Source: B4-G1 sp964393895
GTDB taxonomy: Bacteria; Chloroflexota; Anaerolineae; B4-G1
Assembly (NCBI GenBank): GCA_964393895.1
Contig: CAYMWP010000141.1
Coordinates: 1-11,441 of the forward strand
Length of the DNA stretch: 11,441 bases
Reading direction: 5' to 3'
Shown piece after piece: positions 1 through 7,113 of this stretch. Every line of letters begins with the position of its first letter. The first letter of the stretch is position 1. Position numbers and translations under genes: made by a program. The notes beneath the pieces were generated by a model. The model had not been told where the DNA came from. It was given only the letters and a program-made list of their open reading frames with translations, and ran no database searches.

Positions 1-34
1 TACCATTCGCTGCCTCTGGTGGCGTAGACTCACA

Positions 35-55
35 ATTTGGGATACACACCCAAAT
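35..55. other. small inverted repeat in the upstream region
   Basis: ATTTGGG (35-41) and CCCAAAT (49-55) are perfect 7-base arms around a 7-base loop. A TATACT hexamer follows at 67-72, but no convincing -35 box stands at the right distance, so I do not call a promoter. The rest of 1-200 holds no gene that I can support; the minus-strand open frames there have no recognisable product. Confidence 0.35.
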
Positions 56-200
56 AGCAATACGAGTATACTTGTACCATCAACGTCGACTCCCCTCGGC
101 CGCAAACCCTGCCCATCCGTGTTCTAGCCCAGGCAAGGAAACAAACGTTGGACACAACCCCAATACCTCGCTCCAATAGAGTCGCCAACGAGGCAAAAAC

Positions 201-230
201 GGCGCACCGCGTCCACAGGACGGGTGCGCC
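201..230. promoter_or_regulatory. strong hairpin in the cas10 upstream region
   Basis: The two halves of this 30-base stretch pair almost completely: GGCGCACC with GGTGCGCC, then CGTCC with GGACG, with one bulged G and an ACA loop. On the + strand no T-run follows, so it is not a standard terminator for + transcripts and more likely forms a 5' UTR structure about 27 bases before the cas10 start. On the minus strand the same stem is followed by GTTTTTGCC (complement of 192-200), which looks like an intrinsic terminator for antisense transcription or for a read-through transcript entering from the right. Confidence 0.5.
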
Positions 231-245
231 TCTGTGCATTCTGAA

Positions 246-251
246 AAGGAG
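246..251 (+). promoter_or_regulatory. ribosome binding site of cas10
   Basis: AAGGAG lies 6 bases before the ATG at 258. It decides the start: an in-frame ATG at 234 lies upstream and would add eight residues, but has no such site. Confidence 0.8.
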
Positions 252-257
252 CCCCCT

Positions 258-2924
258 ATGAACCAACGCGAGTACCGCACACTTATCCTCGCCGGTCTGC
301 TGCACGATATCGGCAAACTGCTCAACAAGCCCGACCCCCAGGGCAAGAAGCACGCCGTCTATAGCGTCGAGCTCCTCCGGGAGTCTCCTTATGCCGACCT
401 CATCCAGAAACGGTTCTCAGACGACGTGGACTTTGACCTGCTGTGCTATCTCGTCCTGCGCCACGATCCCCACGTGAAAGACGAGGATCTGCCCCAAGAC
501 AAATTCCCCTGGGATCTGCCACAGCACGAAAGCCTGCTGAACCGCATCCGCCGCGCCGATGGCCTCTCCGCTGGCGAGCGTTCGTTGGACGAGGTCTATG
601 GCCTGCAAGCGCGAGGCACGCGGGCCTTGGACAGCATCTTTGCCCCCTTGGAGCTGGGGCGGTCTATTGGCCCGCTCGACCGCAAGTACCTCCCCACGCC
701 TCTGAGCCCTGCTAATGCCTTTCCCCTTGAGGGCATTGAGCCGCTCACAGAGGCACATTACAAGCCGCTTCAGGACGAGTTCAAAACCGCGCTGGCCTTC
801 GCCCTGGAACACGCCCAGGGCTGGGTCGAGTTAGAGGTGTGGGTCTACTCTCTGCTGGAGCGCTACACCAGTGCTGTGCCCAGCGCCGTCCACCTTGAAC
901 CCCGCGATGTTTCCCTCTTCGACCACTCTCGCACCAGTTGTGCCATTGCAGCAGCTCTCTGTATTCGCGATCAGCCCAAGTTCGCCGACGTCAAGCCCCC
1001 CCGCTCCACCTTCCTGCTCATACAGGGCGATATCTCCGGCGTACAAGATTACATCTACACCGTAGCCAACGTCGGCCCCGGTGGAGTAGCCAAGCGGCTG
1101 CGGGCCCGGTCGTTCTTCATCACTGCCCTGACCGAGGTAGTCTCCCATCGGCTGCGTCAGGAATTGGTGCCCGGCTACACTCTGCCCATCGCTGCCCAGA
1201 TATTCGCCGGTGGCGACCAGTTCGTCATCCTGGCCCCCGATCTCCCCCCTGTGCGTGAGAACCTGGTCGAGATCCGGCGTGAGGTCAACCGCTGGTTGTG
1301 GGACAGGTTCCAGGGCGACTTGGCGTTGGTGGCCGAATACCTCCCCCTCACTCAAAACGATCTACTCATCAAAGAGGGCAACGTCTGCCAGGCGCTGGAC
1401 GAACTGAAGCGCCGTGTGGAAACGGCCAAGCAGCACCGCTTGAGCGACCTGCTCCAGGACGAAGACGGCTGGGTCGAAGACGCCTTCAAGTGGGAGGCCG
1501 AACCCTACCCCCACGGCGATTGCCCCAGTTGCCAGCGGCTGCCGGCCCAGGCCGGGGAAGGGGAACCGGTTGACGACCGGTTGTGCCCCCGCTGCTACCA
1601 GGACCGCATCCTCTCCGAGCGCATCGTCGGTGCGCGCTACATCGCCTACTACCGCGGGCCGGAGCCGCCTGCACAGCAAGAGCGCACGCTGACCTTCTTC
1701 GAAGGCGACGCCGCCCGCCACGTGGTTCTGCTATCCGACCTGGACAAGCTCGACCCCCGCCCCTACCAGCTCGACGGCTTCGGCTACGAGCGACCCACGC
1801 CCGAGGAGCCCGCCCTGGTGCGCCACTTTGCCAACCACGTACCCCGCTTCGACTCCCTGGATGAGTTGACCGCCTTCTGCACCTCCCAGCGGGCCTGCGC
1901 TCACGTCAGCTACGAGGATCACAACTCCTGCGGCATCATGGTGCGGCCCAACGGTTCCTACGTGAGTGCGACCGATTTCCCCATCCTCCAGACCTTTGGC
2001 TGCATCTCCGCCGCCGCCGCCGAGTGGCCCGACGGCGCCCTCGGCGCCCAGTTCCTGGGCGTCCTTCGCGCCGACGTGGATAACCTGGGGTTCATCTTCC
2101 GCCGTGGCATCGGCGAGGTCAAGTCCCTCTCCCGCCTGGCCACCCTCAGCCGTATGACCGACCTCTTCTTCAGCGGCTGGGTCAACCAGACCCTCAACTC
2201 CCCGCCCTACGACCGCGTCTACACCGTCTACTCCGGCGGCGACGACCTCTGCCTGGTCGGCCCCTGGGACGTGCTCGTGGACTTTACCCGCCACCTGGCC
2301 GCCGAGTTCCAGCGCTACGTCGCCGGGAACCCCAACGTCACCCTCTCGGCCGCGCTCGCCGTCACCAAACCCAAGTTCCCCATCGCCACCTCCGCCCGCC
2401 AGGCTGGCGCGCTGCTCAAGGCCGCCAAGGACACCGGGCGCGACCGCTTCAACCTCTTCGGCGTGATCACTCGCTGGAGGGAGAAGCCCGACCGGTGGAT
2501 TGACCTGGACGAGGGGTTGGAGAGGCAACTGGACGAGCAGCGGAAACACGCTATGTTGTCACTAAACGATCTCTGGGAGTGGGCCGAACTGCTGGACGAC
2601 GAACTGCGCCGCTGGCGGGAGGCCAAGTCTAGAGGCGAACGCTATCCCGTCTCGACCGGCTTTGCCCACCGGCTGCTGCGCTACGCCGAGATGGCGCGGG
2701 TGTGGGAGCAGGATAAGCGCATCAGCGCCGACGACATGCTCTACCTGGCCCGCCTGGCCTACGATCTGCGCCGCAACGTGATCCAGAGCGACGGGGTGCC
2801 CGAGGAGACCGAGCGCCGGCTGAACAAGCTGACGCAACTTGCCAACAAGGAGGTGATGGCCGGCATGCGGCTGCCCATCACCTACGCCTTGTACCGTAAT
2901 CGAGAAAGGAGTAGAGAACGATGA
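258..2924 (+). CDS. cas10: type III-A CRISPR-associated protein Cas10/Csm1
   Basis: Large subunit of the Csm interference complex, 888 residues from the ATG chosen by its Shine-Dalgarno site. Seen in order: an N-terminal HD nuclease motif HDIGK (H16, D17); a first palm region with QGDISGVQDYIY around residues 256-267; a zinc site of two CxxC pairs (C422/C425 and C443/C446); a second palm with the cyclase motif GGDD at 660-663 inside YSGGDDLCLVG; and a helical C-terminal domain. In this family the HD domain cuts single-stranded DNA and the GGDD palm makes cyclic oligoadenylates from ATP when target RNA is bound. Both key motifs are intact, so both activities are predicted. It is the first gene of the operon and its stop overlaps the csm2 start (ATGA, 2921-2924). 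It is somewhat longer than many Csm1 proteins. Confidence 0.97.
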   Translation: MNQREYRTLILAGLLHDIGKLLNKPDPQGKKHAVYSVELLRESPYADLIQKRFSDDVDFDLLCYLVLRHDPHVKDEDLPQDKFPWDLPQHESLLNRIRRADGLSAGERSLDEVYGLQARGTRALDSIFAPLELGRSIGPLDRKYLPTPLSPANAFPLEGIEPLTEAHYKPLQDEFKTALAFALEHAQGWVELEVWVYSLLERYTSAVPSAVHLEPRDVSLFDHSRTSCAIAAALCIRDQPKFADVKPPRSTFLLIQGDISGVQDYIYTVANVGPGGVAKRLRARSFFITALTEVVSHRLRQELVPGYTLPIAAQIFAGGDQFVILAPDLPPVRENLVEIRREVNRWLWDRFQGDLALVAEYLPLTQNDLLIKEGNVCQALDELKRRVETAKQHRLSDLLQDEDGWVEDAFKWEAEPYPHGDCPSCQRLPAQAGEGEPVDDRLCPRCYQDRILSERIVGARYIAYYRGPEPPAQQERTLTFFEGDAARHVVLLSDLDKLDPRPYQLDGFGYERPTPEEPALVRHFANHVPRFDSLDELTAFCTSQRACAHVSYEDHNSCGIMVRPNGSYVSATDFPILQTFGCISAAAAEWPDGALGAQFLGVLRADVDNLGFIFRRGIGEVKSLSRLATLSRMTDLFFSGWVNQTLNSPPYDRVYTVYSGGDDLCLVGPWDVLVDFTRHLAAEFQRYVAGNPNVTLSAALAVTKPKFPIATSARQAGALLKAAKDTGRDRFNLFGVITRWREKPDRWIDLDEGLERQLDEQRKHAMLSLNDLWEWAELLDDELRRWREAKSRGERYPVSTGFAHRLLRYAEMARVWEQDKRISADDMLYLARLAYDLRRNVIQSDGVPEETERRLNKLTQLANKEVMAGMRLPITYALYRNRERSRER

Positions 2925-3358
2925 AAGTGGATCAGAACTTTATGAGAGGAGGGTATCACAGGACGTCCTCGTCCGGCGAGCCGGTGATCCGGGACGACCT
3001 GATGACCACCCACGCCCAGGCCTATGGCGAGTTATTCGCCAGCCGTGACCGCAGGAGCCAAGTCTCCAGCAGCCAGTTGCGGGCCTTTTATGGCGACGTC
3101 AAGGCGCTGGAGCAAAAGATTGCCCAGGGCGGCGGAGAGGCCTTCGAGCGCTTCTATTACCTGGTCAAAATGCTCAAATCGAAAGCCTCATACGTCCAGG
3201 GCAAGCGGTCCGGCGGGCGGGTCTCGGAGGCCTTCCGGGACTATATCCACAAGTGCGTGGACGCCATTGAGACCGAGGACGACTTTAAGGCATTCCTCAA
3301 ATTCTTTGAGAGCACAGTTGGCTTCTACTACGGAGCCGGAGGGGAGCGAATCTCATGA
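2921..3358 (+). CDS. csm2: type III-A small subunit Csm2
   Basis: A small, mainly helical protein of 145 residues that forms the minor filament of the Csm complex along the crRNA-target duplex. The family pattern is clear: SSSQLRAFYGDVKALEQK near residues 43-60, a YYLVKMLKSKASY helix, then a C-terminal segment with FLKFFESTVGFYY. The first roughly 25 residues are polar and probably flexible. The start overlaps the cas10 stop by four bases and has AAGGAG at 2906-2911, nine bases upstream. The stop overlaps the csm3 start in the same way, so the three genes are translationally coupled. Confidence 0.95.
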   Translation: MKVDQNFMRGGYHRTSSSGEPVIRDDLMTTHAQAYGELFASRDRRSQVSSSQLRAFYGDVKALEQKIAQGGGEAFERFYYLVKMLKSKASYVQGKRSGGRVSEAFRDYIHKCVDAIETEDDFKAFLKFFESTVGFYYGAGGERIS

Positions 3359-4122
3359 GCGAGAAAATGCAACTCAAGACCTATCTCACGCTGCGCGGCA
3401 CGCTGCGCTGCGTCACCGGGCTGCGCATCGGCAGTGAGCCAGAGATGATCGAGATCGGCGGGCTGGATAATCCCATCATCAAGCACCCGCTGACAGATCT
3501 GCCCTACGTGCCCGGCTCCTCTCTCAAAGGCAAGATGCGTTCGCTGCTGGAACTGCTGCTGGACAAGATTGACCCCCGCCCCGAGGTGGACGGACGCCGC
3601 AACCGGGCCTACGGCGAGGTGCACCGTCCCGGCGGCTACGGCTGCGAGGGCGACGAGTGCCCCATCTGCCGCATCTTTGGCTCCAACGCCGGCGAGGGTG
3701 AGGTCGGCCCCAGCCGGCTCATCGTCCGCGATGCCTATCTCACCGACGAGTGGGAGGCCAGGATCCAAGACAAGCTGTTGGAGGGAAAGCCCGTCACCGA
3801 GATCAAGCACGAGAACACCATCAACCGCATCACCGCCATGGCCAACCCACGCCAGATGGAGCGCGTGCCCGCCGGGGTCGAGTTCACCTTCGAGATCGGC
3901 TACCGCGTCTTTGATACCGGCGATGGCGGCTCCACCGACCGGAGGCTGTTCGAGCGCGTGATCGAGGCTCTCCAACTCGTCGCCGCCGATACCCTGGGCG
4001 GCTCCGGCAGCCGCGGCTACGGCAAGGTCGCCTTCGAGGGCCTCGCGCTGACCGACCTGGAAGGGAACGTCCTCTTTGAGGACAAGGGACTCGACGATTT
4101 GCGCGGCTTCGAGCTGGCCTGA
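3355..4122 (+). CDS. csm3: type III-A backbone RAMP protein and RNase Csm3
   Basis: Repeated backbone subunit of the Csm complex, which cuts target RNA at 6-base intervals; 255 residues, slightly longer than the usual 215-250. The catalytic Asp is present: D38 in IGGLDNPIIKHP aligns with the Asp that is essential in characterised Csm3 proteins. The RAMP motif PGSSLKGKMR spans residues 53-62. H90 with C97, C102 and C105 (in CPICRIFG) forms a probable zinc site, and the glycine-rich loop GGSGSRGYG is at 215-223. The ATG overlaps the csm2 stop by four bases. A 201-base gap follows, so this ends the first tightly coupled gene block. Target-RNA cleavage is predicted to be active. Confidence 0.97.
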   Translation: MSEKMQLKTYLTLRGTLRCVTGLRIGSEPEMIEIGGLDNPIIKHPLTDLPYVPGSSLKGKMRSLLELLLDKIDPRPEVDGRRNRAYGEVHRPGGYGCEGDECPICRIFGSNAGEGEVGPSRLIVRDAYLTDEWEARIQDKLLEGKPVTEIKHENTINRITAMANPRQMERVPAGVEFTFEIGYRVFDTGDGGSTDRRLFERVIEALQLVAADTLGGSGSRGYGKVAFEGLALTDLEGNVLFEDKGLDDLRGFELA

Positions 4123-4162
4123 TCGAACCGTCTCGAGATTCCGCCTGGGACGAGGCGAGTTA

Positions 4163-4307
4163 TCAACCATCGTCACCGAGTGCGCTTCCAATGCACTTGG
4201 GCTATCAGGCGATGATTTCAATGTATCATCTCAATAAACCGGGGTAATGTAAGGCGGAATGGCATTCCGCCCCCAACTTTTTGAGAATAGACATTTCAAC
4301 CATCGTC
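4163..4307. repeat. 12-base direct repeats bracketing the csm3-csm4 gap
   Basis: TCAACCATCGTC occurs exactly at 4163-4174 and again at 4296-4307, enclosing 121 bases. The flanking bases differ. The arrangement could be a footprint of a short inserted or duplicated segment, but I see no terminal inverted repeats inside it. Confidence 0.4.
4253..4282 (+). terminator. terminator-like hairpin between csm3 and csm4
   Basis: GGCGGAAT (4253-4260) and ATTCCGCC (4264-4271) are perfect 8-base arms around GGC, and a five-T run lies at 4278-4282 after a six-base interval. The interval makes it weaker than a textbook intrinsic terminator. Within the only long gap of the operon it may act as a partial terminator or attenuator, lowering csm4-cas6 relative to cas10-csm2-csm3. 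That would fit the need for several Csm2 and Csm3 copies per complex but only one Csm4 and one Csm5. I found no convincing promoter in 4123-4323. Confidence 0.45.
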
Positions 4308-4323
4308 TGGAAGGTGTACTCGT

Positions 4324-5358
4324 ATGAAAACTTATAGACTGACCATCCGCCCCCTCACCTCCTTCCGCACGCCCCTCCAGTCCGATACCATCTTTGGCCA
4401 CCTCCTGTGGGCGCTGCGCTACACCCAAGGCGAGGCAGAGTTACTCGAGTTCCTGGGCCGCTATCGGACAACCGATCCGCCGCCGCTGCTCGTCTCGGCC
4501 GGTTTCCCATCGGGCACCCTGCCCGTGCCGGTGCTCCGGCCTGGGCACGAGAATGATGAGGAAGGCGAGGAGGGAGAGAAGCCTGGCTTGGCCAACGAGG
4601 TCGTAGAAGAGATGCTGCAAAAGACTTTGGAGGACGACCGCTATCTGCCCCTTGAACAGTGGCAGGAGATCGCGAAAAATCTCTCTGTCGCTGCCCTCAA
4701 AGACGCTCGTCGTAAGGCAAGCGAGCAGCTCCGCCGGTTACGGAAGACGGAGCAGGAGCACCCCGTCACCCGCACCGCCGTGGACCGGGTCACCGGCAGC
4801 GCGCGCGAGGGACGGCTCTTCGTCTCCGAAGAGACCTTTTACGTCCCCGGCCGCAAATTCGAGATCTGGCACAAGCTGGCCGACGAATCGCTCCTGCCCG
4901 ACCTGAACCGCTGGTGGCGCTGGGTCGAGCGCAACGGCTTTGGGCGGCGCAAGTCCGCCGGACACGGCGCCTTTCGCATCGTTGGCGACGAGGGCCTGGT
5001 TGAGGCGGGCGCCCAACTGCCCCAGGTGCCAAACCCCAACGGCTTTGTCACCCTCTCCGCCTGGGTGCCCCGGCCAGGCGACCCCACCGCCGTCACCTAC
5101 CGCACCCGCGTCAAGCGCGGCAAGCTGGCCGAGACGCTGGCTATTCCCAGCCCCTGGAAGAAACCGCTCCTGATGCTAGAGCCGGGTGCTGTGGCTCGCC
5201 TTTCCAAAAAAGACGGGCCTCTCCGCGAGTGGTACGGCAGAATGGTTGGCGACATGCACTGGGTGGGCGAGAGCGTCCCCGACCACCAGAAAGAAGCCGT
5301 GCAGAACGTCGTGCAGTACGGATACGCCTTCCCACTGCCGGTGGTCTGTGCGAGTTAG
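4324..5358 (+). CDS. csm4: type III-A RAMP protein Csm4
   Basis: Csm4 binds the 5' handle of the crRNA and anchors Cas10 at the foot of the complex. This 344-residue protein shows the family start: a beta strand, then LQSDTIFGHLLWALRY at residues 18-33. A glycine/arginine-rich RAMP loop (GFGRRKSAGHG) is at 205-215, and the end carries the typical QYGYAFPLPV segment. Residues of about 75-90 form an acidic, probably disordered insertion (DEEGEEGE). The ATG has GGAAGGTG at 4309-4316, seven bases upstream. It is separated from csm3 by 201 bases and from the next gene by 87 bases, so it is less tightly coupled than the first three genes. Confidence 0.95.
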   Translation: MKTYRLTIRPLTSFRTPLQSDTIFGHLLWALRYTQGEAELLEFLGRYRTTDPPPLLVSAGFPSGTLPVPVLRPGHENDEEGEEGEKPGLANEVVEEMLQKTLEDDRYLPLEQWQEIAKNLSVAALKDARRKASEQLRRLRKTEQEHPVTRTAVDRVTGSAREGRLFVSEETFYVPGRKFEIWHKLADESLLPDLNRWWRWVERNGFGRRKSAGHGAFRIVGDEGLVEAGAQLPQVPNPNGFVTLSAWVPRPGDPTAVTYRTRVKRGKLAETLAIPSPWKKPLLMLEPGAVARLSKKDGPLREWYGRMVGDMHWVGESVPDHQKEAVQNVVQYGYAFPLPVVCAS

Positions 5359-5432
5359 CAGAATCTCGGCCCTTTTTGTGCAGATGGTCACTGAATAAGA
5401 GCGGCGATGTGAAGAGTTAGCTCAGGTGATTT

Positions 5433-5436
5433 GGAG
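5433..5436 (+). promoter_or_regulatory. ribosome binding site choosing the GTG start of the inserted gene
   Basis: GGAG sits nine bases before GTG at 5446. The other in-frame start, TTG at 5431, has only AGGTGA at 5424-5429, one base away and so too close. The in-frame stop TGA at 5410-5412 limits any further upstream start. Confidence 0.6.
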
Positions 5437-5445
5437 ATATCGAAT

Positions 5446-7113
5446 GTGAACGGACCTCGTGTAGCGCTTGGCAACAAGCAGGCCCGAGGTGGTGTTATCG
5501 GGGGAAAAGGATACAGCTTTCAGGCGGCTTATATCGTCAGCCGCATTCCCCGTTGGTTGGAGGATGTGGATTTTGCAGAGTTTCTTCAAGAGGGCGCAGG
5601 CGATGTAGACGTGCTCTTTAGGCGAACGGACGGCGAAGAACGTTGGTACATTCAGGTAAAGAGCCATGCTGTGACCCCTGCCAAAGCTCGCGATGTTTTT
5701 GCGCAGTTTGCCAAGATTGATGAAGGTTCCCCCGATACGTATAGACGGTTTATATTAGCTTGCCCTGGCCTGAGTGAAGATTTGAGCCAACTGCGTGCCG
5801 CAGTGCAAGAGTGGCGCGGAATGGCGCGGTTCTTTCGTCGCGGCGAGGACAAAATCATTGACAACACTTGGGCAGACCTAGAAAATCTGGTACAGACCCT
5901 CAAGTTACCTGTGAGTGCTGACTTCTTGGTCGATAAAGTATCCTTTGACACTGACTTGGCTGGACTTACCGATGATACTAGCTTGCGTAGACTCTTTGTC
6001 GGAACTTTAGTTGAGTCTAGCGTCCGGGGAGAGTGGAGAGGGGAAAGCTTGGGGCGAGCATACCAGAAACTGGCTCTCATTTGCCATAGTTATATTCGTA
6101 AGACGTATTCTCGCGAGCAAATAGAACGCATCATCCAAGAATCGGCTGGGGAAGAGCTATATGGTTCAGAGTACGATGACCTGGTAGCACGGATTGAGGC
6201 TATAGTGAATGATCTTGATCAGCTCACGGTAGAGACAGCAGTGCACCTCGCTGTACCTATACTAAAAGAGCTCAACTTACCTACTGAGAGGGCGTGGGAA
6301 CACTGCCGAAGCATGCTACAGAATCGGAACAACATAGATGTGCTACGTTTTAGAGCGCGGATTGAGTATTATCTGAAGTCCAAGTATGCTGTAGGAACAC
6401 TTCAAGAACTTGTGGGCCTTCACGGGAGTTCCCCTCAGGTGTTGTATGAAGCTGGGTCTATGCGCTTCGAACTTGCGGAAGAGACGGCGAAATATCTATA
6501 CAATGAAGAGAAACCCCACGCCCAGCTAAAGTTAGCTGAGGAGCATTTGAAGCCCCTGTATAAAACAAGAGGCGATCCCCAACCAAGCAAAGGGAAGAGA
6601 CTAGCCCAGTCTGCTTTAAGGTCTAGGTACGAGTTGAGCTACGAAGACTATTTGGAGCGAGAGATAATCCTTGCTCTGCAATGGGTCACCTTAGCGCATA
6701 ACTTGGATGCAGATGATCTTTCCTTTCACAAGGCTACAGTAGATATGTGGAAGGAACTGATATGCTCCAAGCTTAGGCGAGGAATAATACAGATCAACCG
6801 CACCGCACTACTGGACAGAATACGTCAGCGTTTTTCAGAAAGTGATCTTCGTGATATGTGTTTTGAACTGGATGTTGACTATGACAATCTGTTAGGCAGC
6901 AACAAGCAGGATAAAGCTCGAGAACTAATCCAAGAATTGATGCAACAGGACCGTATGTGCGAGCTTATGGAATTGTGTTCTCGGCTGCGGCCAGATGTTT
7001 CCTGGTGTACATATCCAAGAACCCCCATAGGAAGAATACACTCGTTGAAATATTTGCGAAAGAATATTGCGACAATTGAGGAATCAGACATATGTCATCC
7101 TACAGCATTTTAG
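5446..7113 (+). CDS. putative Cap4/DUF4297-like nuclease with C-terminal effector-associated domain
   Basis: Not a core Csm protein; 555 residues from GTG (560 if TTG at 5431 is used). The N-terminus has RGGVIGGKGYSFQ (residues 14-26), then E49, D53 and D55 in GDVDV, and QVK with K72. This order, a GxxYxxQ turn followed by E/D...D...QxK, matches the PD-(D/E)xK-type DUF4297 nuclease domain of Cap4 in CBASS. Residues from about 150 to 450 are mainly helical, with no CARF or SAVED sensor that I recognise. Residues 454-520 (LLDRIRQRF...LRDMCFELDVDYDNL...LRPDVSW) resemble the death-like effector-associated adaptor domains of bacterial conflict systems, which recruit partners by like-with-like contacts. 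Its base composition is clearly AT-richer than the flanking csm genes, a sign of transfer. The stop lies 22 bases inside csm5, so it is coupled to that gene. A role as an ancillary effector of this type III system is inferred. Confidence 0.75.
   Translation: MNGPRVALGNKQARGGVIGGKGYSFQAAYIVSRIPRWLEDVDFAEFLQEGAGDVDVLFRRTDGEERWYIQVKSHAVTPAKARDVFAQFAKIDEGSPDTYRRFILACPGLSEDLSQLRAAVQEWRGMARFFRRGEDKIIDNTWADLENLVQTLKLPVSADFLVDKVSFDTDLAGLTDDTSLRRLFVGTLVESSVRGEWRGESLGRAYQKLALICHSYIRKTYSREQIERIIQESAGEELYGSEYDDLVARIEAIVNDLDQLTVETAVHLAVPILKELNLPTERAWEHCRSMLQNRNNIDVLRFRARIEYYLKSKYAVGTLQELVGLHGSSPQVLYEAGSMRFELAEETAKYLYNEEKPHAQLKLAEEHLKPLYKTRGDPQPSKGKRLAQSALRSRYELSYEDYLEREIILALQWVTLAHNLDADDLSFHKATVDMWKELICSKLRRGIIQINRTALLDRIRQRFSESDLRDMCFELDVDYDNLLGSNKQDKARELIQELMQQDRMCELMELCSRLRPDVSWCTYPRTPIGRIHSLKYLRKNIATIEESDICHPTAF

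Noticed and set aside
67..72. TATACT as -10 box of the operon promoter
   Set aside because: No -35 match at 16-18 bases upstream, and it lies almost 190 bases from the cas10 start.
234..257. Upstream ATG at 234 for cas10
   Set aside because: The ATG at 258 has AAGGAG six bases before it; the extra eight residues would overlap that site and the hairpin region.
1731..2549. Minus-strand open frame of 272 codons opposite cas10
   Set aside because: Shadow of the GC-rich cas10 frame; composition is almost all Gly, Val, Ala and Glu.
3328..4221. Minus-strand open frame of 297 codons opposite csm3
   Set aside because: GC-rich codon shadow of csm3, with low-complexity Ala/Gly/Val/Asp content and no recognisable family.
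5431..5445. TTG at 5431 as start of the nuclease gene
   Set aside because: Its possible ribosome site ends one base away; GTG at 5446 has a well-placed GGAG. Not excluded.
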